DNA of 13,270 nucleotides from Cyanobacteria bacterium OH_SFB_17 (lineage in GTDB: Bacteria > Cyanobacteriota > Vampirovibrionia > Gastranaerophilales > Gastranaerophilaceae). The stretch is taken from NCBI GenBank assembly GCA_023395735.1, contig JAEWYI010000099.1, positions 1 through 13,270 on the forward strand, in the 5' to 3' direction. A program made the translations under genes and the position numbers. The notes beneath the pieces were generated by a model. It was not told the DNA's origin, did no database searches, and saw only the letters and a list, made by a program, of their open reading frames with translations. Shown here piece after piece: positions 1-5,944 of the stretch (position 1 is the stretch's first letter; every line of letters begins with the position of its first letter).

Positions 1-21
1 AATATTAATAACACAAAAATA

Positions 22-999
22 TTAAAGAATTTTTATTAATTCAGGTATAATTTCGAATGCATCTCCAACAATTCCAACATCTGCGACTTTAAAAATTGGC
101 GCATTTTTGTCTTTATTTATTGCAATAATTTTATCGGAAGAGCTCATTCCGACAATATGCTGAACAGCACCAGAAATTCCACAAGCTATATAAAGTTTTG
201 GAGTTACAGTTTTTCCTGTTTGACCGACCTGAATTGAATGATTTGCAAATCCGGCATCAACCATGGGTCTGGAAGCTCCAACGGAACCACCCAGCGCATC
301 AGCCAATTCTTGCAAGAGCTTAAACCCTTCTGCATTTTTCATTCCTTTCCCGCCTGCAACAACAACTTCCGCTTCATCAATTCTTTTTCCCGATGATTGT
401 TTCAACGGAATAAACTCAATTAAGTCAGTAACTTTTTTTATATCATCAATCTTTGCGGAAATAGTAATATATTCTGTCTTTTTAAAATTTAAATTTTCTG
501 CTTTCAAAACTTTTGGTCTAACAGTTGCCATTTGCGGATAATTTTTACATAAAATCGTAGCCATTAAATTGCCGCCAAATGTAGGTCTTGTAGCAGCTAA
601 TTGGTTGTTTTCATTTATATCCAACTTTGTACAGTCAGCCGTAAGCCCAGTTCCAAGAGCAGACGAAATTCTTGGCGCCAAATCTCTGCCTTGGGTCGTC
701 GCACCTATCAAGACAATCTCCGGTTTAATTTCATTTATAACGTCAACTGCAATTTTTGAATAATATTCTGTCGAATAATCTTTTAATCTGTCGTCTTTTA
801 CAACAAACACCTTATCAAAAGGAGTATTATGCATATCTTCACAAAGCTCGAACTGAGAAGTAACAAGCATTGCATTAACTTCGCAACCACCAAGTTTTTG
901 TGCCAATTCCTGAGCCTTCGATGCAAGTTCAAAAACGACAGGCAAAGGTTTTCCATCCCTTGATAATTCAATATAAACAAGTATTCCCTTATTTTCCAT
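22..999 (-). CDS. etfA: Electron transfer flavoprotein alpha subunit
   Basis: This 325-residue protein is the FAD-binding subunit of a soluble heterodimeric electron carrier that works with EtfB and passes electrons between dehydrogenases and acceptors. The N-terminal ETF domain covers about residues 4-190. The C-terminal FAD domain (about 203-325) carries GASRP (241-245, the flavin-contacting Arg), VGQTGKT (258-264), the family signature around LYIACGISGAVQH (269-281), and IAIN..K..PIF..AD.G with GIVGD (309-313). The length is normal and there is no N-terminal ferredoxin extension. The start is supported by AAGGA at 1006-1010, six bases upstream of the ATG. It follows etfB after 12 bases, so the two are co-transcribed. 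Sequence alone does not show whether this ETF bifurcates electrons or is a simple carrier; the NfnA-like gene upstream hints at an anaerobic flavin-based role. Family identity is very secure. Confidence 0.96.
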   Translation of the reverse strand: MENKGILVYIELSRDGKPLPVVFELASKAQELAQKLGGCEVNAMLVTSQFELCEDMHNTPFDKVFVVKDDRLKDYSTEYYSKIAVDVINEIKPEIVLIGATTQGRDLAPRISSALGTGLTADCTKLDINENNQLAATRPTFGGNLMATILCKNYPQMATVRPKVLKAENLNFKKTEYITISAKIDDIKKVTDLIEFIPLKQSSGKRIDEAEVVVAGGKGMKNAEGFKLLQELADALGGSVGASRPMVDAGFANHSIQVGQTGKTVTPKLYIACGISGAVQHIVGMSSSDKIIAINKDKNAPIFKVADVGIVGDAFEIIPELIKIL

Positions 1000-1011
1000 A
1001 ACTATCCTTCT

Positions 1012-1806
1012 TTATTTTACAAAACCAAAGTCAACAAGCTTTTCTTTTAATATCTCAGCTGCTGTCTGAGAGTTTTCAGGCTCAATAACTTCACCGCCTT
1101 GCTTCTGCTCAGGCCTGAATGCTTTGCTTACATAAGTCGGCGAACCTTTGATTCCGACTTCTTCATGAGACAGTCCCAAATCATCCATCCCGAAAGATTC
1201 TATTTTCGATGAATGAGCGCGTTTAAAACCATCTATCAAAGGTCTTCTTGGCTCAAAATCACACTTTAACATACAGAGTAACGCCGGAAGCTCAACTTTT
1301 ACAATTTCTTCGCCGTCTTCTACCTCACGTTTTACTGTCAAAATGCCATCTTTATACCCTAAAATATCTTTGCAATAAGTAACTTGAGAAAAGCCTAAAT
1401 TTTGAGCAATACTCGGGCCAGTTTGAGCGGTATCACCATCAATTGCAAATTGACCGCATATAACCAAATCCGCATCAGGAATTTTTGTACTTATTGCTTT
1501 TGCAAGCGTTCTTGAAGTTGCGACAGTATCGGCTCCTGCAAATTTTTTGTCAGAAATTAAAATTCCTTTATCTACTCCCATTGAAATAGCTTTTTTTAGT
1601 ATTTCAACAGCTTGAGGAGGCCCCATCGAAATAGCGGTAATTTCCGTATCTTTTACTTTATCTTTAATTCTTAGTGCATTTTCTATAGCATAAGAATCGA
1701 ACGGATTTATAATGCTTTCAACACCTTCACGCTGAATAGTATTATTCTCTGTCCATTTAATATCCGCAGTATCCGGAACCTGTTTGATACATAAAACGAT
1801 TTTCAT
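1012..1806 (-). CDS. etfB: Electron transfer flavoprotein beta subunit
   Basis: This 264-residue protein is the partner subunit of EtfA and contributes the second nucleotide site (AMP in ordinary ETFs, a second FAD in bifurcating ones). It begins MKIVLCIKQVPDT, typical of the family. It carries the nucleotide-binding stretch DGDTAQTGPSIA (about 123-134) and the ETF-beta signature region at 158-179 (VKREVEDGEE...LPALLC). Two in-frame ATGs exist, at 1812 and 1806. I chose 1806 because AGGG at 1815-1818 lies 8 bases before it but only 2 before 1812, and because homologues start with MKIV. The gene is first of the etfB-etfA pair. A GC-rich hairpin at 1849-1867 separates it from the upstream 57-residue gene, so it may have its own promoter or be partly read through; I see no strong -35/-10 in the gap. 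Confidence 0.95.
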   Translation of the reverse strand: MKIVLCIKQVPDTADIKWTENNTIQREGVESIINPFDSYAIENALRIKDKVKDTEITAISMGPPQAVEILKKAISMGVDKGILISDKKFAGADTVATSRTLAKAISTKIPDADLVICGQFAIDGDTAQTGPSIAQNLGFSQVTYCKDILGYKDGILTVKREVEDGEEIVKVELPALLCMLKCDFEPRRPLIDGFKRAHSSKIESFGMDDLGLSHEEVGIKGSPTYVSKAFRPEQKQGGEVIEPENSQTAAEILKEKLVDFGFVK

Positions 1807-1848
1807 ATACATAACCCTAACATATTACTTAAGTTTAAAATTAATTAG

Positions 1849-1867
1849 GGCGCCCCGCAGGGGCGCC
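1849..1867 (-). terminator. GC-rich hairpin upstream of etfB
   Basis: GGCGCCCC (1849-1856) and GGGGCGCC (1860-1867) form a perfect 8-bp, all-GC stem with a 3-base loop. On the minus strand it is followed by CTAATTAATTTT, an interrupted and weak U tract. It lies after the 57-residue gene and before etfB. It could be a partial terminator that lowers etfBA expression, a transcript-stabilising or processing hairpin, or a dispersed repeat. There is no U tract on the plus side. Confidence 0.5.
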
Positions 1868-1890
1868 TTAGAAACAAATTTATAAACAAT

Positions 1891-2064
1891 CTATTTTTTA
1901 GACTGTTTAGCTTGAATATCAAGCGCTGCATTGTGAGCCAAAACGTGCATGGAGCACATTTTGTAACCTTTTAAATACCAAGCGCATCTTTCTTGAGTGC
2001 AAACAACTTCAATTGTATTTCCAGCGCTCATCAAAGGACAATATGGAATATTTTTTTCAACCAT
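1891..2064 (-). CDS. Small four-cysteine protein, unknown function
   Basis: This is a 57-residue ORF beginning MVEKNIPYCPLMSAGN. It has Cys at 9, 22, 27 and 36, with His 40 and 44 close by (TQERCAW, KMCSMH). The spacing C-x12-C-x4-C-x8-C suggests a small metal site, zinc or Fe-S, but I do not recognise a named family. It is very likely a real gene: AAAGGAG (2071-2077) lies six bases before the ATG, inside the last codons of the NfnA-like gene, whose stop is only three bases upstream. That arrangement indicates translational coupling. There is no signal peptide or membrane segment. Placement between an NfnA-like reductase and etfBA suggests a role in the same redox process, for example as an electron relay or assembly factor; this is inference. 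A GC-rich hairpin follows before etfB. Confidence 0.82.
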   Translation of the reverse strand: MVEKNIPYCPLMSAGNTIEVVCTQERCAWYLKGYKMCSMHVLAHNAALDIQAKQSKK

Positions 2065-2067
2065 TTT

Positions 2068-2910
2068 CTACTCCTTTACTTGCATATTAAGCAAGTTGCA
2101 ATTTTCATCACGCGTTTTTTCTTGATCTTTATAAATTCTTGTTCTGTTTATTACTTCGTCAAAGTCAATCTTATGAGCATCAAAATCAGGCCCGTCAACG
2201 CAAGCGAATTTAACTTCGTTGCCGACAGTGACTCTGCAAGCGCCACACATACCTGTGCCATCAACCATAATTGGGTTCATGCTTGCTTCTGTATAAATGC
2301 CTTTGCCTCTGGTTAACTCAGCAACAGCACGCATCATTGGCATAGGGCCAACTGCAATTGCGTAATCTACTTTTTCTTGTCCCATAATTCTTTCTAAAAC
2401 TTGGGTTACAAATCCTTTTTCGCCTAACGTTCCATCATCAGTTGTAATGAATAATTCGCTGCAAGCATCTTTCATTTTATCTTGCCAGAAAATTAAATCT
2501 TTATTTCTTGCTCCCATAATCATATAAACTTTGTTGCCTGCTTCTTTAAAAGCTTTTGCAATCAAGTAACAAGGCGCTGCGCCGTAACCACCAGCAAGAC
2601 AAACAACTGTACCGTATTTTTTTATATGAGTAGGTTGGCCTAGAGGTCCAACTACATCAGCAATTTCTTCACCTTCGTTAAGCTCTGCGAGTTTTTTTGT
2701 TGAAAAACCAACAGCCATATAAACAATTGTCAACACGCCGTTTTCTTTGTCAACATCAGCGATTGTTAGCGGAACTCTTTCTCCGTTTTCGTCAACTCTT
2801 AATATAATAAATTGCCCTGCTTTTGCGTTTCTTACGACAAAAGGTGCTTCAATTTGAAGCTCGAACTGATTTGGGCAAAGTTCTTTTTTTGATAAAATTT
2901 TGTATCCCAT
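2068..2910 (-). CDS. NfnA/SudB-like FAD, [2Fe-2S] and NAD(P)-binding oxidoreductase subunit
   Basis: This 280-residue protein belongs to the ferredoxin-NADP reductase-like family that includes NfnA (small subunit of NADH-dependent ferredoxin:NADP oxidoreductase), SudB and PyrK. An FAD-binding barrel covers about residues 1-98 with the flavin motif RVPLTIAD (45-52). The NAD(P)-binding fold covers about 100-205 with GGYGAAPCYLIAKA (107-120). The C-terminal cluster motif is D217-x4-C222-x2-C225-x11-C237, where Asp replaces the first Cys of PyrK-type proteins; this is the NfnA-type ligand set. The usual partner, the glutamate-synthase-like large subunit NfnB, is not next to it in this window. Downstream come a 57-residue Cys protein and etfBA. 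AGAGGAG lies at 2924-2930, 13 bases from the ATG, which is long, but no better in-frame start exists. The exact electron partners are unknown. Confidence 0.9.
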   Translation of the reverse strand: MGYKILSKKELCPNQFELQIEAPFVVRNAKAGQFIILRVDENGERVPLTIADVDKENGVLTIVYMAVGFSTKKLAELNEGEEIADVVGPLGQPTHIKKYGTVVCLAGGYGAAPCYLIAKAFKEAGNKVYMIMGARNKDLIFWQDKMKDACSELFITTDDGTLGEKGFVTQVLERIMGQEKVDYAIAVGPMPMMRAVAELTRGKGIYTEASMNPIMVDGTGMCGACRVTVGNEVKFACVDGPDFDAHKIDFDEVINRTRIYKDQEKTRDENCNLLNMQVKE

Positions 2911-2944
2911 ATTCTTAAATAATCTCCTCTGTACTCACAAAATT

Positions 2945-2950
2945 ATTATA
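2945..2950 (-). promoter_or_regulatory. Putative -10 box for the NfnA-like gene
   Basis: On the minus strand a perfect TATAAT stands 34 bases before the ATG and upstream of the AGAGGAG ribosome-binding site, so the gene would have a normal leader. No good -35 is seen at 16-18 bases; TTGTGC/TTTGTG occurs at 19-20. This is moderate evidence only. Confidence 0.5.
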
Positions 2951-2998
2951 CAATAAAAAAGAGTTTGGGGCACAAAGTTTAAGAATATATAAGAAAAT

Positions 2999-3355
2999 CT
3001 AGGATTCAATAATCCCTTCTACAATCTCTTTGCCTAATTGATAAGCCATAATTGCTTTTTTATACTTGCCTTTTAAAACAAAAATCAAAATATATGAAAC
3101 AATGTTTTTTGAAAAATTCATTAAATATATTTGGCGCTTTTTTTTGAAAGCATGTTTAAACAAAATTACGTCATGGCCAAGACTTTTTATTATAGTTCTA
3201 AAAGTTGCAATTCCCCATTTTAATTTTGACTTTCTTGATAAAATTTTATTGTTTAATCTGTTCACTACACAATCAAACTGCCAAATTTTCAGGATAAAAG
3301 AAAAGGCAATAATCAGCTCTGCGATAAAAAAAATTATAAAAAACAATTTAATCAT
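2999..3355 (-). CDS. Small membrane protein, unknown function
   Basis: This is a 118-residue, Lys-rich protein that I do not recognise. Residues 3-24 (IKLFFIIFFIAELIIAFSFI) form a strong N-terminal membrane segment or uncleaved signal anchor. A second hydrophobic stretch lies at about 83-95 (NIVSYILIFVLKG). Between them is a basic region with FKKKRQIYLMNF (about 70-81), probably cytoplasmic-facing. It has no Cys cluster or catalytic motif. It is the last gene of the comM-prepilin run, 58 bases after the prepilin stop. No Shine-Dalgarno is visible, but TATAAT at 3364-3369 ends eight bases before the ATG, so it may be translated from a leaderless or near-leaderless message. The coherent hydrophobicity pattern supports a real gene; the opposite-strand ORF over the same bases looks like a shadow. 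Confidence 0.7.
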   Translation of the reverse strand: MIKLFFIIFFIAELIIAFSFILKIWQFDCVVNRLNNKILSRKSKLKWGIATFRTIIKSLGHDVILFKHAFKKKRQIYLMNFSKNIVSYILIFVLKGKYKKAIMAYQLGKEIVEGIIES

Positions 3356-3363
3356 GATATAAA

Positions 3364-3369
3364 ATTATA
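3364..3369 (-). promoter_or_regulatory. TATAAT box just before the small membrane-protein gene
   Basis: A perfect TATAAT lies on the minus strand with eight bases (TTTATATC) to the ATG. A possible -35, TTCAAA, lies at 3387-3392 with a 17-base spacer. Initiation about 7 bases after the box would leave a leader of one or two bases. It forms a looser version of the arrangement at comM, the GT9 gene and the uracil-DNA glycosylase. Confidence 0.45.
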
Positions 3370-3413
3370 AAATAGTAATAGGTATTTTTGAATACATCTT
3401 ACAGACTAAATAT

Positions 3414-4187
3414 TTACCAAGGATAATCGTCTTTAATTTCCCAACCGTCAAGTTGGATTAAGGCCGCACAATTGTCTCCTGCATATCCTGAAGTTATTGA
3501 ATTATTACAATTAAATTTAGAAGACGAATCCAAAAGTATATCCCTTGTTGGGTCTTGTAATCTATTCATAGAAGTATCTAACCCATACACATAAACACCT
3601 GGAGGAAATGTAGCAGAAGAAAAAATATAATACAGCTTGAAGATATCTTTACCTAAAACATTTGGCTTTTTAAATCCGTTTATATCTACTAATAATACAA
3701 TGTCTGCTCCTGAATTTATACCTGACGTGCTGACCCAAGCTTTTACAGAGGTACCATCAGCTAAAACAAAATTATAAAATTTAAGATTGTAATTGCTGTA
3801 GTTTGTGTTCTTTGTTCCTTTTAAATCTTTGATTTCAGGAATGAAGCACTCCTGATTATTTTCAATATTTCCGCAATATTTTTCAATTTTTAAATATTTA
3901 AGCAAATAATTTTGAATAAATGATTCTTTATCAGCATCAGTAGCATAAGTTTGAACACCTAAATCAAAACCATTTTCAGCTTGTGATGCTTTAAATGCAG
4001 AAGAGAAAATTGAAAAAGTTTTCTTTAAACTTTCAACAGTTTGTTTTTTCTGAGAATTTGCTAGTAAAGAAGGTATCGTCAATGAGGCAACAACACCTAT
4101 TATTCCAAGTGTAATTAAAACCTCAGCTAAAGTAAAAGCTTTAACTGGCTTATTTTTTTTATACTCTTGGAAAATACACTCAAACAT
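3414..4187 (-). CDS. Prepilin-like protein with N-terminal methylation motif
   Basis: This 257-residue protein is a type IV pilin or type II secretion pseudopilin-like protein. A basic leader of 17 residues ending PVKA precedes the class III motif FTLAEVLITLGIIGVVAS, with the conserved Glu at mature position 5 (E22) and a hydrophobic helix to about residue 44 that would anchor it in the inner membrane before assembly. The residue before the expected cleavage point is Ala17, not the usual Gly. The remainder is a soluble domain with scattered Cys (about residues 104, 113, 227 and 240) and the C-terminal end GWEIKDDYPW, a pattern I associate with large prepilin families in Gastranaerophilales. 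The start is backed by AAGGAG (4197-4202) nine bases upstream. It follows comM after 39 bases and is probably co-transcribed with it, which suggests pili in DNA uptake or surface attachment. The specific pilus system is unknown. Confidence 0.88.
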   Translation of the reverse strand: MFECIFQEYKKNKPVKAFTLAEVLITLGIIGVVASLTIPSLLANSQKKQTVESLKKTFSIFSSAFKASQAENGFDLGVQTYATDADKESFIQNYLLKYLKIEKYCGNIENNQECFIPEIKDLKGTKNTNYSNYNLKFYNFVLADGTSVKAWVSTSGINSGADIVLLVDINGFKKPNVLGKDIFKLYYIFSSATFPPGVYVYGLDTSMNRLQDPTRDILLDSSSKFNCNNSITSGYAGDNCAALIQLDGWEIKDDYPW

Positions 4188-4226
4188 TTTTTTTAACTCC
4201 TTAGTTTGTTAAAATGGGAAATAACA

Positions 4227-5777
4227 TTAAACAAAAGCCTCATTTGAAATAAAAGTTCTGTACTGCAAGGCTTGGGCAATATGATTTTGCTGGATATTTT
4301 CCTCATTTGCCAAATCCGCGATAGTTCTTGCCAATTTCAAAATTCTATCATAGCTTCTTCCTGACAAATTAAATCTTATAATAGCAGATTTTAAAAGGTT
4401 TTCGGATTTATCATCAATTTTGCAAAACTTTTTTATCAAATTAGATGTTAGCTGGGCATTGGTTAAAATATTGGTATTTTTATAGCGATTAGCCTGTATT
4501 TGTCTTGCTTTTACAACTCGTTTTCTTATCTCCAAAGAAGGCTCTGAATCAGTTTTCACATTAAGCAATTCTTCAGGAGAAAGCCTTGGAACCTCTATCT
4601 GCAAGTCAATTCTATCAAGAAGCGGACCAGAAAGTTTTGAGCGATATCTTTGAATTTGAAATTCGCTGCACGTGCATTTTTTTTGACTATCACCTAAAAA
4701 CCCGCAAGGACATGGATTCATAGCACCCAACAACATAAAATCAGCCGGATATTTAATAGAAACCTGAGCCCTTGAAATAACGACATTACCATCTTCTAAA
4801 GGCTGTCTTAGAGTCTCAAGGACATTTCTTGGAAACTCAACCATTTCATCCAAAAACAAAACACCCCTGTGCGCAAGTGTAATTTCACCGGGTTTTGGAT
4901 TACTTCCACCCCCAATAATACCAACTGCTGATGCTGAATGATGTATAGGTCGATATGGTCTTTGAGTTATTAAAGGTTCATTTGAAGGTAAAAGTCCGCT
5001 TATACTATAAATTTTTGTCAATTCGAGTGCTTCTGACAACTCTAGTGGGGGTAAAATAGAAGCAAAGCATTTTGCCATCAGAGTTTTACCTGACCCTGGA
5101 GAGCCCATCATCAGCAAATTATGACCGCCGGCTGCGGCAATTTCCATTGCTTTTTTAGCCTTTTGTTGCCCTTTCACGTCTTTAAAATCATATATAAAAT
5201 TTTTCGGAACGCTGTTTTTCAAATATTCTTGCACATCAACAACAACTTGAGGCAGGTTATAATCAGAATTTTCGCTAAAATGATTTACCACATCAGCCAG
5301 ACACACTGCACCATAAACTTTAATCCCATCAACCAATGCCGCTTCTTTGGCATTTGCCGCCGGAACAATAACTTCATTTATCCCGATTTCTTTAATACCT
5401 GTAACTAAAGGCAAAACCCCATTAATGCTTCTTAATGTACCATCAAGTGACAATTCACCTAAGAAAGCAGTTTTTTCAATAGAATTTTGCTCAACAAAAC
5501 CCGCCTCTGCTAAAATTCCCATCGCAATAGGCAAATCAAAATTGGTACCTTCTTTTTTTATATCAGCAGGCGCCAAATTTACAATAACCTTCATCACAGG
5601 AAAAGTAAAACCTGAATTTTTAACAGCGGAACGTACTCTTTCGCGCGCTTCGTTAACCGCTGCATCAGGCAATCCGACAATTGCAACACTTGGGAGCGAA
5701 TTTGAAAAATCTACTTCCACTTCTATTTTATAAGAATTTAACCCTATTGCGGTCGCTGTAACTACTTTTGAAACCAT
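4227..5777 (-). CDS. comM: ComM/YifB-family Mg-chelatase-like AAA+ ATPase
   Basis: This 516-residue protein has the full family length. Residues 1-170 are the Lon-protease-like N-terminal domain (IEVEVDFSNSLPSVAIVGLPD). Residues 200-400 form the Mg-chelatase-type AAA+ core with Walker A GSPGSGKT (225-232), Walker B VLFLDE (306-311), sensor Asn354 in AMNPCPCG and Arg389 in LLDRID. Cys356, 358, 368 and 370 form the C-P-C...C-T-C cluster typical of YifB. The C-terminal chelatase domain (about 405-510) contains LSGRSYDRILKLARTIADL. In studied bacteria ComM is a hexameric helicase that promotes branch migration when incoming single-stranded DNA recombines. It probably leads an operon with the prepilin gene. 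There is no usable Shine-Dalgarno (GAGG is one base from ATG), but TATAAT at 5784-5789 lies exactly six bases upstream, suggesting a leaderless message. Confidence 0.95.
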   Translation of the reverse strand: MVSKVVTATAIGLNSYKIEVEVDFSNSLPSVAIVGLPDAAVNEARERVRSAVKNSGFTFPVMKVIVNLAPADIKKEGTNFDLPIAMGILAEAGFVEQNSIEKTAFLGELSLDGTLRSINGVLPLVTGIKEIGINEVIVPAANAKEAALVDGIKVYGAVCLADVVNHFSENSDYNLPQVVVDVQEYLKNSVPKNFIYDFKDVKGQQKAKKAMEIAAAGGHNLLMMGSPGSGKTLMAKCFASILPPLELSEALELTKIYSISGLLPSNEPLITQRPYRPIHHSASAVGIIGGGSNPKPGEITLAHRGVLFLDEMVEFPRNVLETLRQPLEDGNVVISRAQVSIKYPADFMLLGAMNPCPCGFLGDSQKKCTCSEFQIQRYRSKLSGPLLDRIDLQIEVPRLSPEELLNVKTDSEPSLEIRKRVVKARQIQANRYKNTNILTNAQLTSNLIKKFCKIDDKSENLLKSAIIRFNLSGRSYDRILKLARTIADLANEENIQQNHIAQALQYRTFISNEAFV

Positions 5778-5783
5778 GCCTCA

Positions 5784-5789
5784 ATTATA
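5784..5789 (-). promoter_or_regulatory. TATAAT box six bases before comM
   Basis: On the minus strand the order is TTTTTG, TAG, TATAAT, TGAGGC, ATG. Normal initiation about 7 bases beyond the box would fall on or beside the A of the ATG, giving a leaderless transcript. No convincing -35 was found. The same box and distance occur before two other genes in this window. Confidence 0.6.
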
Positions 5790-5840
5790 CTACAAAAAGG
5801 TAATGTAATTGGTTTAAAAAACTGTTAGCATGATAATGTT

Positions 5841-5930
5841 ACAAGTGCATCAATGGTTAAAAGTCTTGAATTATTTCAAGTGCCTTTCTTTATAAGGTTC
5901 AGAAAAGACTACATGCACTTGTTTTTTTGT
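5841..5930 (+). ncRNA. Candidate structured RNA in the comM / GT9 intergenic region
   Basis: ACAAGTGCAT (5841-5850) and ATGCACTTGT (5913-5922) are a perfect 10-bp inverted repeat, and the 3' arm runs straight into a T tract (5922-5928). The enclosed 62 bases hold CTTGAA-TTAT-TTCAAG (5865-5880), CCTT/AAGG (5883-5886 with 5894-5897), and an alternative pairing AGTCTT (5862-5867) with AAGACT (5905-5910) that excludes the first hairpin. A possible promoter, TTGGTT-N17-GATAAT (-10 at 5832-5837), would start transcription at the foot of the outer stem. I could not match it to 6S, SRP RNA or a riboswitch class I know. It could be a small RNA with a built-in terminator, a leader of the GT9 gene, or DNA operator sites for the divergent pair. 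Confidence 0.45.
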
Positions 5931-5932
5931 TT

Positions 5933-5938
5933 TATAAT
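5933..5938 (+). promoter_or_regulatory. TATAAT box six bases before the GT9 gene
   Basis: The order is TTTTTTTG, TTT, TATAAT, AAAGAA, ATG. The ATG at 5945 has no Shine-Dalgarno at a usable distance, so a leaderless message is likely. The box follows directly on the T tract that ends the candidate RNA. No clear -35 is visible. Confidence 0.6.
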
Positions 5939-5944
5939 AAAGAA

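Noticed and set aside
1993..2316. A 107-codon plus-strand ORF over the NfnA-like gene and the 57-residue gene
   Set aside because: It runs antisense to the [2Fe-2S] motif region of the reductase and to the better supported small gene; no ribosome-binding site fits.
3066..3362. A 98-codon plus-strand ORF opposite the small membrane protein
   Set aside because: The minus-strand frame has a sensible membrane-protein pattern and a promoter-like box at its start; the plus frame has neither.
5347..5733. A 128-codon plus-strand ORF inside comM
   Set aside because: It lies wholly antisense to a fully conserved comM, has no ribosome-binding site and gives a low-complexity composition typical of a shadow frame.
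5841..5922. 6S RNA, SRP (4.5S) RNA or c-di-GMP riboswitch in the comM / GT9 gap
   Set aside because: The conserved SRP loop, the 6S central-bubble context and the c-di-GMP core sequences are not present, so no known class was assigned.
5927..5944. A TTG start adding six residues to the GT9 protein
   Set aside because: It would place the TATAAT box inside the gene, uses a rare start without a ribosome-binding site, and the family normally starts at the following Met.
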